41,161 nt of DNA from DAOPXV01 sp035352535 (lineage in GTDB: Bacteria > Muiribacteriota > UBA9980), in NCBI GenBank assembly GCA_964545075.1, contig CAZJFS010000021.1, positions 1 to 41,161 of the forward strand. Direction: 5' to 3'. Made by a program: the position numbers and the translations under genes. Shown in pieces: positions 34,843 through 41,161 of this stretch. Below the pieces are notes generated by a model that searched no databases, was not told where the DNA came from, and saw nothing but the letters and a program-made list of their open reading frames with translations. Positions within the stretch are counted from its first letter, which is position 1; every line of letters begins with the position of its first letter.

Positions 34843-35730
34843 CTATTTATTGAATTGATTTATATAATCCGGGAGCCATTTGAGTTTTCCGATGATAATA
34901 ATAAAAATCAAAGATATAAGCAAAGCCAAAAACACCATTTCAAGAAAATAAACGTAATAGACGATGGACCATTCAAAAGCCACTTTGATCCTGTGCATCA
35001 ACGATATTTCAGCTTTTATGGCTTCCTTATATTCCGCCAGCGTAAATTTTATCGTGCAGAATTCGCACTCCTCGTCGAACTCTTTTAGCTGAACGCCAAG
35101 TTTCTGCATCGCCTGTTCATTTTCAAGTATCTTGCCTTCCAGTTCGATCATTTCCTGGACCGACCCGTTTAATTTCCTGAGATTTTCGAGTGAGGTCCTG
35201 GACTTTTCCAATGACATACGGTTGGCCTTCAGACTTTTATATTCGCTCGTTTTATCTATTTTGTTTATCTCTATAGAAATAACGGAACCGATCTTATTGA
35301 TCTCGTTGACAAGAAAATCGAACTTTTCCGGCTGAACTCCGATGATCAGATGCAGCCTTCTGTTGTCCGCAAGACCGCTGTTCTGTTCGAACTGAATCAG
35401 CGCTCCGCAATCATTGATGCGCTTTCTTAAGGCGACTTCGTCGGAAGTGAAATCAGTGGTTTTCGATGCCAGCGAAGCGACCTTTTCATATTTTTGATCG
35501 ACCGAAATATTCGGATTGGCGTTGATCTGAACCGTTTTTTCATTTTTAAGGACCTTTTTTTCACTCGCGTAATTTCTTACGACGCTCCTGGAATCGACAG
35601 CGAATTCATTAATGACGTTTTGAAACGTCCGTTCCGATACATTCAAATATCCGTATATTAGTCTGAACGCGAATAAGGTCAAATAACCAATTACAATCAC
35701 GAAAACATATTTCACGAGAGTTTTTTTCAT
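34843..35730 (-). CDS. DUF4349-type membrane protein
   Basis: 295 residues with an N-terminal hydrophobic segment (about 7-28) and a C-terminal one (about 255-285), and an extracytoplasmic region between. The middle, with VQPEKFDFLVNEINKIGSV and then a long coiled coil (about 165-225, MSLEKSRTSLENLR-type) matches DUF4349 by eye. Function of the family is not known; envelope-associated sensing or binding is possible. GGAGCG lies 5 bases before the ATG. Upstream TATAAT at 35749-35754 (minus) is a possible -10 box with no good -35. Confidence 0.75.
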   Translation of the reverse strand: MKKTLVKYVFVIVIGYLTLFAFRLIYGYLNVSERTFQNVINEFAVDSRSVVRNYASEKKVLKNEKTVQINANPNISVDQKYEKVASLASKTTDFTSDEVALRKRINDCGALIQFEQNSGLADNRRLHLIIGVQPEKFDFLVNEINKIGSVISIEINKIDKTSEYKSLKANRMSLEKSRTSLENLRKLNGSVQEMIELEGKILENEQAMQKLGVQLKEFDEECEFCTIKFTLAEYKEAIKAEISLMHRIKVAFEWSIVYYVYFLEMVFLALLISLIFIIIIGKLKWLPDYINQFNK

Positions 35731-35767
35731 TATCGCTCCATTTTCCTTATTATAAATTTCATGTTTT

Positions 35768-35885
35768 CTATTTCAGCGCCTGCACGATCGATATGCCAAA
35801 ATCCTCGTTCCGGGCATTCGGAGCACAAGCAGCCGCGAAGACGGCTTTCCCGTTACCATTATCGCATATAAGCCGGCAAAATAAG
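35768..35885 (-). pseudogene. Coding-like remnant between pirin and DUF4349 genes
   Basis: On the minus strand the frame reads NSLFCRLICDNGNGKAVFAA then ACAPNARNEDFGISIVQALK and stops at 35768-35770. The amino-acid pattern looks like the C-terminus of a real protein and not random sequence. There is no start codon with a ribosome site. The frame continues upstream through the pirin gene in another register. It may be a deletion relic. The judgement is by eye only. Confidence 0.3.
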
Positions 35886-36728
35886 CTATTTGATAAAAGT
35901 GTCATCGTCCAGTTCTTTGAAAGCCAGGTCCAATTCCTCCTGCGTGTTCATAACTATCGGTCCGCCCCACGCCACGGGTTCCTTAAGAGGTTTTCCTTCG
36001 AGCAGCAAAAATCTCATGCCCATATCAGCCGCTTTTATCCAAAATGTTTTCCCCGCGCCAAATAAGACGGCATGCTTCTCAGCGATAAGTTCGTCGCTGC
36101 CAGAAACCAAGCGGCCGGCGCCCTCGAAAATGTAAATAAATAAAGTAGAATCATTGCCGGTAACAAAAGACCACTCGCGGCCGGCTTTTAACTGCACATC
36201 CAAAAACGCGGGTTTAACATATTCTCCGGCAAACGCACCGGATGTTCCCTTATATGTTCCGGCGATAACGCGTATCTTATGATCGCCGTCATCCACTACA
36301 GGTACGTCTGATTTTAAAATATCGTTATATTTCGGAACGGTCATTTTGTCCTTTGAAGGCAGATTAAGCCATAGCTGAACGCCCAGCATCCGCTCCGACG
36401 GTTTGGGCATTTCCTGGTGAATAATGCCGCTCCCCGCCGTCATCCACTGACAGCCGCCATCGAGGATGCAGCCTTTGTTTCCAAGACTGTCGCCGTGCTC
36501 TATTTTTCCGCTTACAAGGTATGTGATCGTTTCTATCCCTCTGTGAGGATGCCATGGAAAACCTTTAGTATAATCGTCCGGATTCAGCGAATCAAAAGCG
36601 TCCAGCATAAGAAACGGATCGAAATCCTTGACGTCGCCGTTCCCGAAAACTCTTGTCAGCCTGACACCCGCTCCGTCAGTCGCCTTTACGCCTGTCACAA
36701 TCTTTTTGACCCGCCGGATATCGTTCAT
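35886..36728 (-). CDS. Pirin family protein
   Basis: 280 residues, normal for the family, with two cupin folds. Metal-binding residues of the N-terminal cupin are visible: two histidines in PWHPHRGIETITY, and H and E in GSGIIHQEMP. DFDPFLMLDAF is also characteristic. Pirins are iron-binding and include quercetinases and regulators; the role here cannot be stated. ATG 36728 is chosen because AAGGAG lies 9 bases upstream; a longer frame to 36770 lacks such a site. Confidence 0.93.
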   Translation of the reverse strand: MNDIRRVKKIVTGVKATDGAGVRLTRVFGNGDVKDFDPFLMLDAFDSLNPDDYTKGFPWHPHRGIETITYLVSGKIEHGDSLGNKGCILDGGCQWMTAGSGIIHQEMPKPSERMLGVQLWLNLPSKDKMTVPKYNDILKSDVPVVDDGDHKIRVIAGTYKGTSGAFAGEYVKPAFLDVQLKAGREWSFVTGNDSTLFIYIFEGAGRLVSGSDELIAEKHAVLFGAGKTFWIKAADMGMRFLLLEGKPLKEPVAWGGPIVMNTQEELDLAFKELDDDTFIK

Positions 36729-36794
36729 AACCAAAAACTCCTTTTTGTTTTTCTCCGCGTCAGTTATCAAATATTTTTTTTACTCCGAACAAAA

Positions 36795-36956
36795 TTAATG
36801 AAAAGCCCGAACGGCGAGTTTCGCGATATGCCGGTCCCTTGCACCGCTTAAAATAAAACAAGCGCGGGCCGTCAAAGTAAATCTTAAATTTTTCTTGTAA
36901 TATGAAAAGATGGTCTGGCGGGCGAAAGGCCCCTTAGCCGGAACTCGCTTGCGCAT
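36795..36956 (-). other. Possible 53-codon open frame over a structured region
   Basis: On the minus strand an ATG at 36956 opens 53 codons (MRKRVPAKGPFARQTIFSYY then KKNLRFTLTARACFIL, ending VRAFH) to a TAA at 36795-36797. It has no convincing ribosome site and overlaps strong secondary structure. No family is recognised, so it is more likely chance than a gene. Confidence 0.2.
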
Positions 36957-37013
36957 AACTTTTCGCCCCGCCGATGGATCCGCGACAATATCGCAAATTC
37001 AAAAGCGGCGGGG
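36917..37013 (-). ncRNA. Structured intergenic region with two mutually exclusive stems
   Basis: CCCCGCCG at 36966-36973 can pair with CGGCGGGG at 37006-37013 (8 perfect pairs, enclosing a small GCGA/TCGC hairpin). Bases 36961-36972 can instead pair with GGCGGGCGAAA at 36917-36927 (11 pairs, one bulge). Both use the same central bases. On the minus strand this sits 30-90 bases after the SEC-C-like gene and about 190 bases before the pirin start. It could be a cis-acting switch, a small RNA or a terminator-like 3' structure. No known RNA family is recognised. Confidence 0.4.
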
Positions 37014-37035
37014 TGTATAGTCCTATCCGCTAATA

Positions 37036-37725
37036 TTAGTTTTTCTTGATCTTCTTTTTGAGGGCCTTCATGGCGTCCTCGATCTCCTCAAGATTGTCGC
37101 GGTCCGATTCATCCAGCGCTTTTTGAAGTATTCCGAGAGCCTTATTGTAATCCGCCGGGATCTTTTCGTATCCGCCGGCCTCTTCCTCGTATGGCTCCGA
37201 CCAGTAGAGATATAGCAGGTCGTCTTCGGGAAACTGGTTTATGAGTTCGGCGAATATCTTATCGCCGCCGGCCGCGTCGCCAATCTTGAAATGGTTTAGC
37301 GCAAACGAAGTTTTAACGTCCTTAAGCACGTCTTCGTCGATATCCGTGAAATTTTCAAGCAGCTCAGCCTGGAATTTCATCCATTTCTGAAAATATTTTT
37401 CGTCGTCGCACAGTATTTCCGAGAACATTTCATCCATATCCTCGAGCCACTGATATGCGTCCATCGAAAATTTGACGTGAAAAGTTTCGCACAATGTATA
37501 AAAATCGTGTTTTTTTCCGCCGTGCGCCTTCACGATTTTGTTCCACGCATTAAGCCATAGATCGGCTGCTTTTTTATCATTTTCTTCCTCATAGCCGCCA
37601 TGTATTAATTCGGATATTTTCACTTCTTCCGGACTGCTTTTAGCCGCGGGGGTTTCGTCACTGCATTTTTCGGCGGAATTTTCGCTGCCGCATGAGCAGG
37701 CGCACTTTTTCATTTCTTTAGGCAT
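37036..37725 (-). CDS. TPR-like protein with N-terminal degenerate SEC-C motif
   Basis: 229 residues, mostly helical with an acidic composition (many D, E and K). Residues 7-18 read CACSCGSENSAEKC, whose C-x-C-G-S-x6-C spacing copies the SEC-C zinc motif (CPCGSGKKYKKC) but lacks the usual last His/Cys-Cys. The rest is a repeat-like helical array. Proteins of this type are often annotated as SEC-C or TPR proteins of unknown role. Start is ATG 37725 with AGGAGG 6 bases before it; an earlier start at 37764 is not supported. A strong promoter lies upstream. Confidence 0.7.
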   Translation of the reverse strand: MPKEMKKCACSCGSENSAEKCSDETPAAKSSPEEVKISELIHGGYEEENDKKAADLWLNAWNKIVKAHGGKKHDFYTLCETFHVKFSMDAYQWLEDMDEMFSEILCDDEKYFQKWMKFQAELLENFTDIDEDVLKDVKTSFALNHFKIGDAAGGDKIFAELINQFPEDDLLYLYWSEPYEEEAGGYEKIPADYNKALGILQKALDESDRDNLEEIEDAMKALKKKIKKN

Positions 37726-37781
37726 GGCTGCCTCCTTCTGTTTTGTTAAATTTCGTTTACGCATCCACTATCTTCAAGTTC

Positions 37782-37810
37782 ATTATATAACATTTTCATT
37801 TAAAATTCAA
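37782..37810 (-). promoter_or_regulatory. Probable sigma-70 promoter of the SEC-C-like gene
   Basis: On the minus strand TTGAAT (37805-37810) and TATAAT (37782-37787) are separated by 17 bases. The transcript start would lie about 50 bases before the ATG at 37725. Confidence 0.75.
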
Positions 37811-38122
37811 ATCACGGTTTTTACGGTTAGCTTCGATCCCATCCGGCGCTAAAACCAAAACAATACCGTTCATTGATGAATGGCGGACAGGCTATTGGCA
37901 TCGAGCGATATGAAATAACGACCCGATCACCACAAACGGCTCCCTTAAAAACCAGATAAACACCCAATAAAATGATTCTTGACTTTTAAAGCGTTTTGGC
38001 TTATACTGAAATTAAGTGGACAAAATTAATCGCAAAAACATCGTTTGTTCATATAATTACTAAAAGAAGCGCTTTAAAGCTCGGCGCAATGTCTTTTTCA
38101 GGGCTCCGCCCGGGAGGTCATT
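37811..38122. other. Intergenic region without a recognised gene
   Basis: About 310 bases between the divergent SEC-C-like gene and the 65-codon gene. It holds the plus-strand promoter at 37979-38007 and a 9-base inverted repeat (TTTAAAGCG at 37985-37993 and CGCTTTAAA at 38070-38078). The rest contains no coding pattern I trust. Confidence 0.6.
37979..38007 (+). promoter_or_regulatory. Sigma-70 promoter of the small YjfB-like gene
   Basis: TTGACT (37979-37984) and TATACT (38002-38007) are 17 bases apart, near consensus. The leader is about 108 bases. One copy of a 9-base inverted repeat lies in the spacer and the other near +55, which could form an operator pair. Confidence 0.75.
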
Positions 38123-38320
38123 ATGACTATGATAAATCCGGCTAATTCGAACGCCATCAACATGGCGTTTCAAAAATTCGATAAAAGTAACGCTTCCGAA
38201 ACCAGTCTCGTAAAAAATGCCGTCGACGCCAAAACCGCAAAAACGGAGGTTGCGGCTAACGTATCAATCATGAAGGCTCAGGATAAAAATCTGGGCACCA
38301 TCATTGATATGAAGGCATAA
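38123..38320 (+). CDS. Small YjfB-like putative motility protein
   Basis: 65 residues, no signal peptide or membrane segment. The C-terminal half (NVSIMKAQDKNLGTIIDMKA) resembles the end of YjfB-like small proteins, which look like the C-terminal helix of flagellins and related motility proteins. GGAGG lies 4-6 bases before the ATG. The resemblance is by eye and the functional label is tentative. No flagellar gene is visible in the window. Confidence 0.6.
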   Translation: MTMINPANSNAINMAFQKFDKSNASETSLVKNAVDAKTAKTEVAANVSIMKAQDKNLGTIIDMKA

Positions 38321-38375
38321 CCAAACAAGTATTTCCGAAGCGTTCCGCAAGGTTTCGCCTTTCATTTTTCCCGCA

Positions 38376-38404
38376 TTGACAAATAGCGGGTTTTGTTGTA
38401 TATT
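38376..38404 (+). promoter_or_regulatory. Sigma-70 promoter of the binding-protein/kinase pair
   Basis: TTGACA (38376-38381) and TATATT (38399-38404) are exactly 17 bases apart. A TTG opening the downstream reading frame at 38376 is therefore the -35 box, not a start codon. Transcript start near 38411 leaves about 85 bases before TTG 38496. Confidence 0.8.
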
Positions 38405-38495
38405 AATTAGCGGCCGGCCCTTCGTTCACGGTCGTTTTCAAAGCGCCATCCATATTGATTTTTCTCAATTTCAAACCAAAGGAGCGTGTCGGGAT

Positions 38496-39749
38496 TTGAA
38501 TTTTATAAAATCGAAAATCCTCGAAAATTTATATGATCTCGACAACGCGAAAACTTCAGCTTTAAACGGCCGAACAATCAATCGGCTTCAATCCAAAAGA
38601 AATTTTAAAAGAAAAATAAATAGAGCGTTCCCTCCCCGCCGGCATAAAATCCCGGAAGGGAGCGGAACCTTTTCGTCATATGCGTATCCGGCAGTCATCG
38701 TTACATTTCAAATTCTTTCGGCGCTTTTAATTTCTTTTTTTTCATTCGCCGAGCCCGCGGAAGCGGCTGAAAAAAACGTCGGAGTCCTGTACTGGTCGCA
38801 AAACATAGCCGGCCAGGTCGCCATGAGCGACGGACTCGAGGAAGAAGCCGCCAGAATAAATAAAGAAGCGATAAAAAAGGGCGGGCTCACTCTGAAATTA
38901 CAAATACGGGTAGCCGGCGACGGCGCAACCGGAATAGAAAACCAGGTGCGCCAGATGAACGAACTGGTGGCTGCGAAAGCCGACATAATCGTGGTCCAGC
39001 CTACCGACAACGCAGCCCTCGCCGATCCGCTAAAAGCCGCAAACAAGGCTGGAATACCGGTCGTAGCCTATGATCAATATATCAGCGGCGGCATCCTGTC
39101 CGCATTCCGCACTTCGGACAATTATCAGGCCGGATATCTCGACGGCGAATATATATCGTCAAAATTCCCGGAAGGCAATACCATAAGCGTCATACTCGTA
39201 GAATATCCTCATGTTTCATCCACCGTGGAACGGGTTAACGGTTTTCTCGACGCCTTAAGCCGGTCCAAACGTCCGTATAAGATCCGCAATTCATATCAGG
39301 CGGTAGAACCCGTCAGCGGCCGTAAAGCGGCGGCCGACATCCTGCGCGATTTTCCGAAGCGCGGCGATATAGACGTCGTTTTCACGGTCAACGACGGAGG
39401 CGGTCTCGAAATCGTTAACGGCCTCGCCGAAGCCGGTCGCGACGAAATAATCGTAGCGACTATAGACGGCGATCCGCGATCGATTGAAAACATTAAAAAG
39501 GGGCGATTGACGGTCATCGATTCGGCCCAGTTCTGCGGCCCCCTTGGCGCCGAGGCCATAAAAGCCGCTTACGCGATCTTAACGGGAGAAAAAACTCCTT
39601 ATCACGCGCTGGTTCCGACTTTCCCGATCACCAGAGAAACTTTGCAGTTATATCCGGGCTGGCAGGGTCCGATACCGAAGGAGTTCAAAAAAAGCTGGAA
39701 AAGCGCTTCACCCGAATGGCTTGGAGAACTGCGCATAATCAAGTATTAA
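38496..39749 (+). CDS. RbsB-like periplasmic sugar-binding protein
   Basis: 418 residues if started at TTG 38496, which has GGAG (38481-38484) 11 bases upstream. There is no in-frame ATG before the mature domain, so the start is uncertain. An unusually long N-terminal tail of about 60 residues precedes a hydrophobic segment and a probable cleavage site at AEPAEA-AEKN. The mature part has the type-I periplasmic-binding fold: VGVLYWSQNIAGQVAMSDGL, IIVVQPTDNAALADPLKAA, KAGIPVVAYDQYI, VFTVNDGGGLEIVNGLAEAG, and VATIDGDP. It binds a sugar or related ligand. No ABC transporter genes follow. The histidine kinase starts 17 bases later, so the protein may be its ligand-sensing partner. Confidence 0.85.
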   Translation: MNFIKSKILENLYDLDNAKTSALNGRTINRLQSKRNFKRKINRAFPPRRHKIPEGSGTFSSYAYPAVIVTFQILSALLISFFSFAEPAEAAEKNVGVLYWSQNIAGQVAMSDGLEEEAARINKEAIKKGGLTLKLQIRVAGDGATGIENQVRQMNELVAAKADIIVVQPTDNAALADPLKAANKAGIPVVAYDQYISGGILSAFRTSDNYQAGYLDGEYISSKFPEGNTISVILVEYPHVSSTVERVNGFLDALSRSKRPYKIRNSYQAVEPVSGRKAAADILRDFPKRGDIDVVFTVNDGGGLEIVNGLAEAGRDEIIVATIDGDPRSIENIKKGRLTVIDSAQFCGPLGAEAIKAAYAILTGEKTPYHALVPTFPITRETLQLYPGWQGPIPKEFKKSWKSASPEWLGELRIIKY

Positions 39750-39766
39750 GGTCCGGGAGATAAAAC

Positions 39767-41161
39767 ATGTCCAAACAGCAATCCACTGATTTCGGGCATA
39801 TTGATCAGAAACTAGGCCTGAGCCTGGCGGTCGTGCTCGTGCTAATGCTGACGGCTACCGTCACGGCTTGTTTTCTCTATGTCCAGCTATTGAATAAGGA
39901 AGAAAATCGTCTTTCGGGAGCGTTAGCCGCAACACTTAACGAATCGATCGCCAGGATCAGTTTTTCAGGCAAGCATCATACGCGCCTGCTCGTCGAGCAG
40001 ATGCGCGCGAGGGTGCCGGAGCTGGAATCAATATCGGTCGAATCCCCCGACAGGCTTATCATAGCTCACAGCGATCCGGCGCTCAACGATACGCGCGTAA
40101 CCGACGACGAGTGGAAATTCGCAAGCGAATGCCTTAAAACAAAAAAACTGGTCGTCGACGAACATTTGCATAAAGGCAAAATGATCAAGGAGGTCATCCT
40201 TCCTTACCGGGGAGGATTTGATTCAGAGATCATCGGCGTGGTGCGCCTGGGTATCAACGTCGAAGAGGTCCGCGCGGAGCAGAGGGAAAATCTCGTCAAA
40301 CTGCTCGTCTTTATAACGATCCTGACGGTCATATCTATTTTCATAGTATTCTTTCTCAGCCGATATTTCGGCGGCACCGTACGAAAACTCGCCATACAGC
40401 TTAAGGGCATACTCGATAATTCACCGGCTTTGATATATATGAAGGACAGGGCCGGCCGCTATCTTTTCGTTAACCGCCAGTGGGCCGAATTGTTCCAAAC
40501 CACCAACGAAAAAGTCAAAGGAAAAACCGATATGGAAATTTTTCCGCGTGATATAGCCTCCGGATTCATGGAAAATGACCGCAAGGTCTTCGAGAGCGGC
40601 CAGGCCATGAAACTTGAAGAACAGGCGTTTATCGGCAACGAAGCGCACGCTTATCAGACCATCAAGGTCGCGCTTAAAGATAACGCGGGTAATTTTTACG
40701 CTCTCTGCGGCATATCCACCGATATCACGGAAAAAAAACGCGCCGAGAAAGAGTTGCTCAAGCATCGCGAACATCTTGAAGAACTGGTAAAAGAGAGGAC
40801 CGCGGAGCTTGCCGTGGCCAAGGAAACGGCGGAAGCGGCCAATCGGGCCAAATCGTTATTTCTGGCGAATATGTCGCACGAGCTTCGCACACCGATGAAC
40901 GCTATACTCGGGTTCGCGCACATCATGTCGCGCGATTCAAACGTCACGCCGAAGCAAAAAGAAAATCTGGATATAATAATCAAGTCCGGCGAACATCTTC
41001 TTACCATCATCAACGATATTCTGGATATCGCAAAAATCGAGGCGGGCAGAATAGAAGCGGAAGTGACCGATTTCGATCTCGGCGAACTCACGCGCGATCT
41101 CATCGACATGCTTCGCGCGCGAGTCGAAGCGAAAGGACTCAAACTTGTGATGGACCAATCG
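39767..41161 (+). CDS. PAS-domain sensor histidine kinase (3' end outside window)
   Basis: 465 codons present and open at the window end. Residues about 17-39 are a transmembrane segment; 40-175 a periplasmic sensor region; 178-198 a second transmembrane segment; 205-330 a PAS domain (ILDNSPALIYMKDRAG, FVNRQWAELF, GISTDITEKKRAE); a short coiled coil; and HisKA with phospho-acceptor H371 in MSHELRTPMNAILGFA. The catalytic ATPase domain and any receiver domain lie beyond the end. GGGAGA is 7 bases before the ATG. It shares a promoter with the binding protein 17 bases upstream, like LuxP/LuxQ or TorT/TorS pairs; that pairing is inference. Confidence 0.92.
   Translation, partial: MSKQQSTDFGHIDQKLGLSLAVVLVLMLTATVTACFLYVQLLNKEENRLSGALAATLNESIARISFSGKHHTRLLVEQMRARVPELESISVESPDRLIIAHSDPALNDTRVTDDEWKFASECLKTKKLVVDEHLHKGKMIKEVILPYRGGFDSEIIGVVRLGINVEEVRAEQRENLVKLLVFITILTVISIFIVFFLSRYFGGTVRKLAIQLKGILDNSPALIYMKDRAGRYLFVNRQWAELFQTTNEKVKGKTDMEIFPRDIASGFMENDRKVFESGQAMKLEEQAFIGNEAHAYQTIKVALKDNAGNFYALCGISTDITEKKRAEKELLKHREHLEELVKERTAELAVAKETAEAANRAKSLFLANMSHELRTPMNAILGFAHIMSRDSNVTPKQKENLDIIIKSGEHLLTIINDILDIAKIEAGRIEAEVTDFDLGELTRDLIDMLRARVEAKGLKLVMDQS

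Noticed and set aside
37811..37980. Minus-strand open frames in the intergenic stretch
   Set aside because: Short, without start or ribosome site, and the translation looks random.

Overview
The window reads as one scaffolded piece of a bacterial genome (a 100-N gap lies at 17082-17181), probably a metagenome assembly. Base composition is moderate. Genes are densely packed, usually have clear GGAG/AGGAGG ribosome binding sites, and several are preceded by near-consensus TTGACA/TATAAT promoters. Signal-peptide enzymes acting on peptidoglycan, a periplasmic binding protein and a sensor kinase with a periplasmic domain suggest a cell with a periplasm, most likely an uncultured lineage. I do not assign a phylum: the AMIN/amidase plus GerMN pair is Firmicutes-like, while the c-haem bd-family oxidase is known from diverse diderms. 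I saw no rRNA, tRNA, CRISPR array, insertion sequence or prophage.

Layout. 1-6157: end of an unknown gene and a terminator; a LysM/M23 peptidase with a textbook promoter; a secreted TPR protein; smpB; an AMIN-amidase and a GerMN lipoprotein-like partner. 6161-15496: a probable operon beginning with a 1544-residue GlmS-like protein of unusual architecture, followed by hom, thrC, thrB and lysC, i.e. the aspartate-to-threonine route, closed by a strong terminator. 15547-17081 (minus): an HSL-type esterase and its TetR regulator, cut by the assembly gap. 17374-19852 (minus): a two-gene bd-superfamily oxidase whose subunit I carries a fused c-type haem domain.

19988-34615: a long plus-strand run: glyQ, glyS, lon with an odd Gly/Asp-rich N-terminus, a secreted YD-repeat protein, a second threonine-synthase-like PLP enzyme, an ECF transporter S component, a MocA-like cytidylyltransferase, the three subunits of a molybdenum hydroxylase (xanthine dehydrogenase family), an XdhC/CoxI maturation factor and NAD kinase. 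MocA, XdhC/CoxI and the three subunits form a self-consistent molybdoenzyme module: cofactor cytidylation, insertion and the enzyme itself.

34616-38122 (minus): DUF4349 membrane protein, pirin and a SEC-C-like protein, separated by stretches that look like eroded coding sequence and one structured intergenic region with two mutually exclusive stems. 38123-41161 (plus): a 65-residue YjfB-like motility-type protein, then an RbsB-like periplasmic binding protein directly followed by a PAS histidine kinase that runs off the window. This pair is likely a ligand-sensing system.

The strongest candidate for something undescribed is the giant GlmS-like protein at 6225-10859. It keeps the glutaminase residues and both sugar-isomerase folds, but has an internal nucleophile, no recognisable GlmS C-terminal lysine loop, and about 570 extra residues of unrecognised sequence, and it sits in front of threonine biosynthesis genes.
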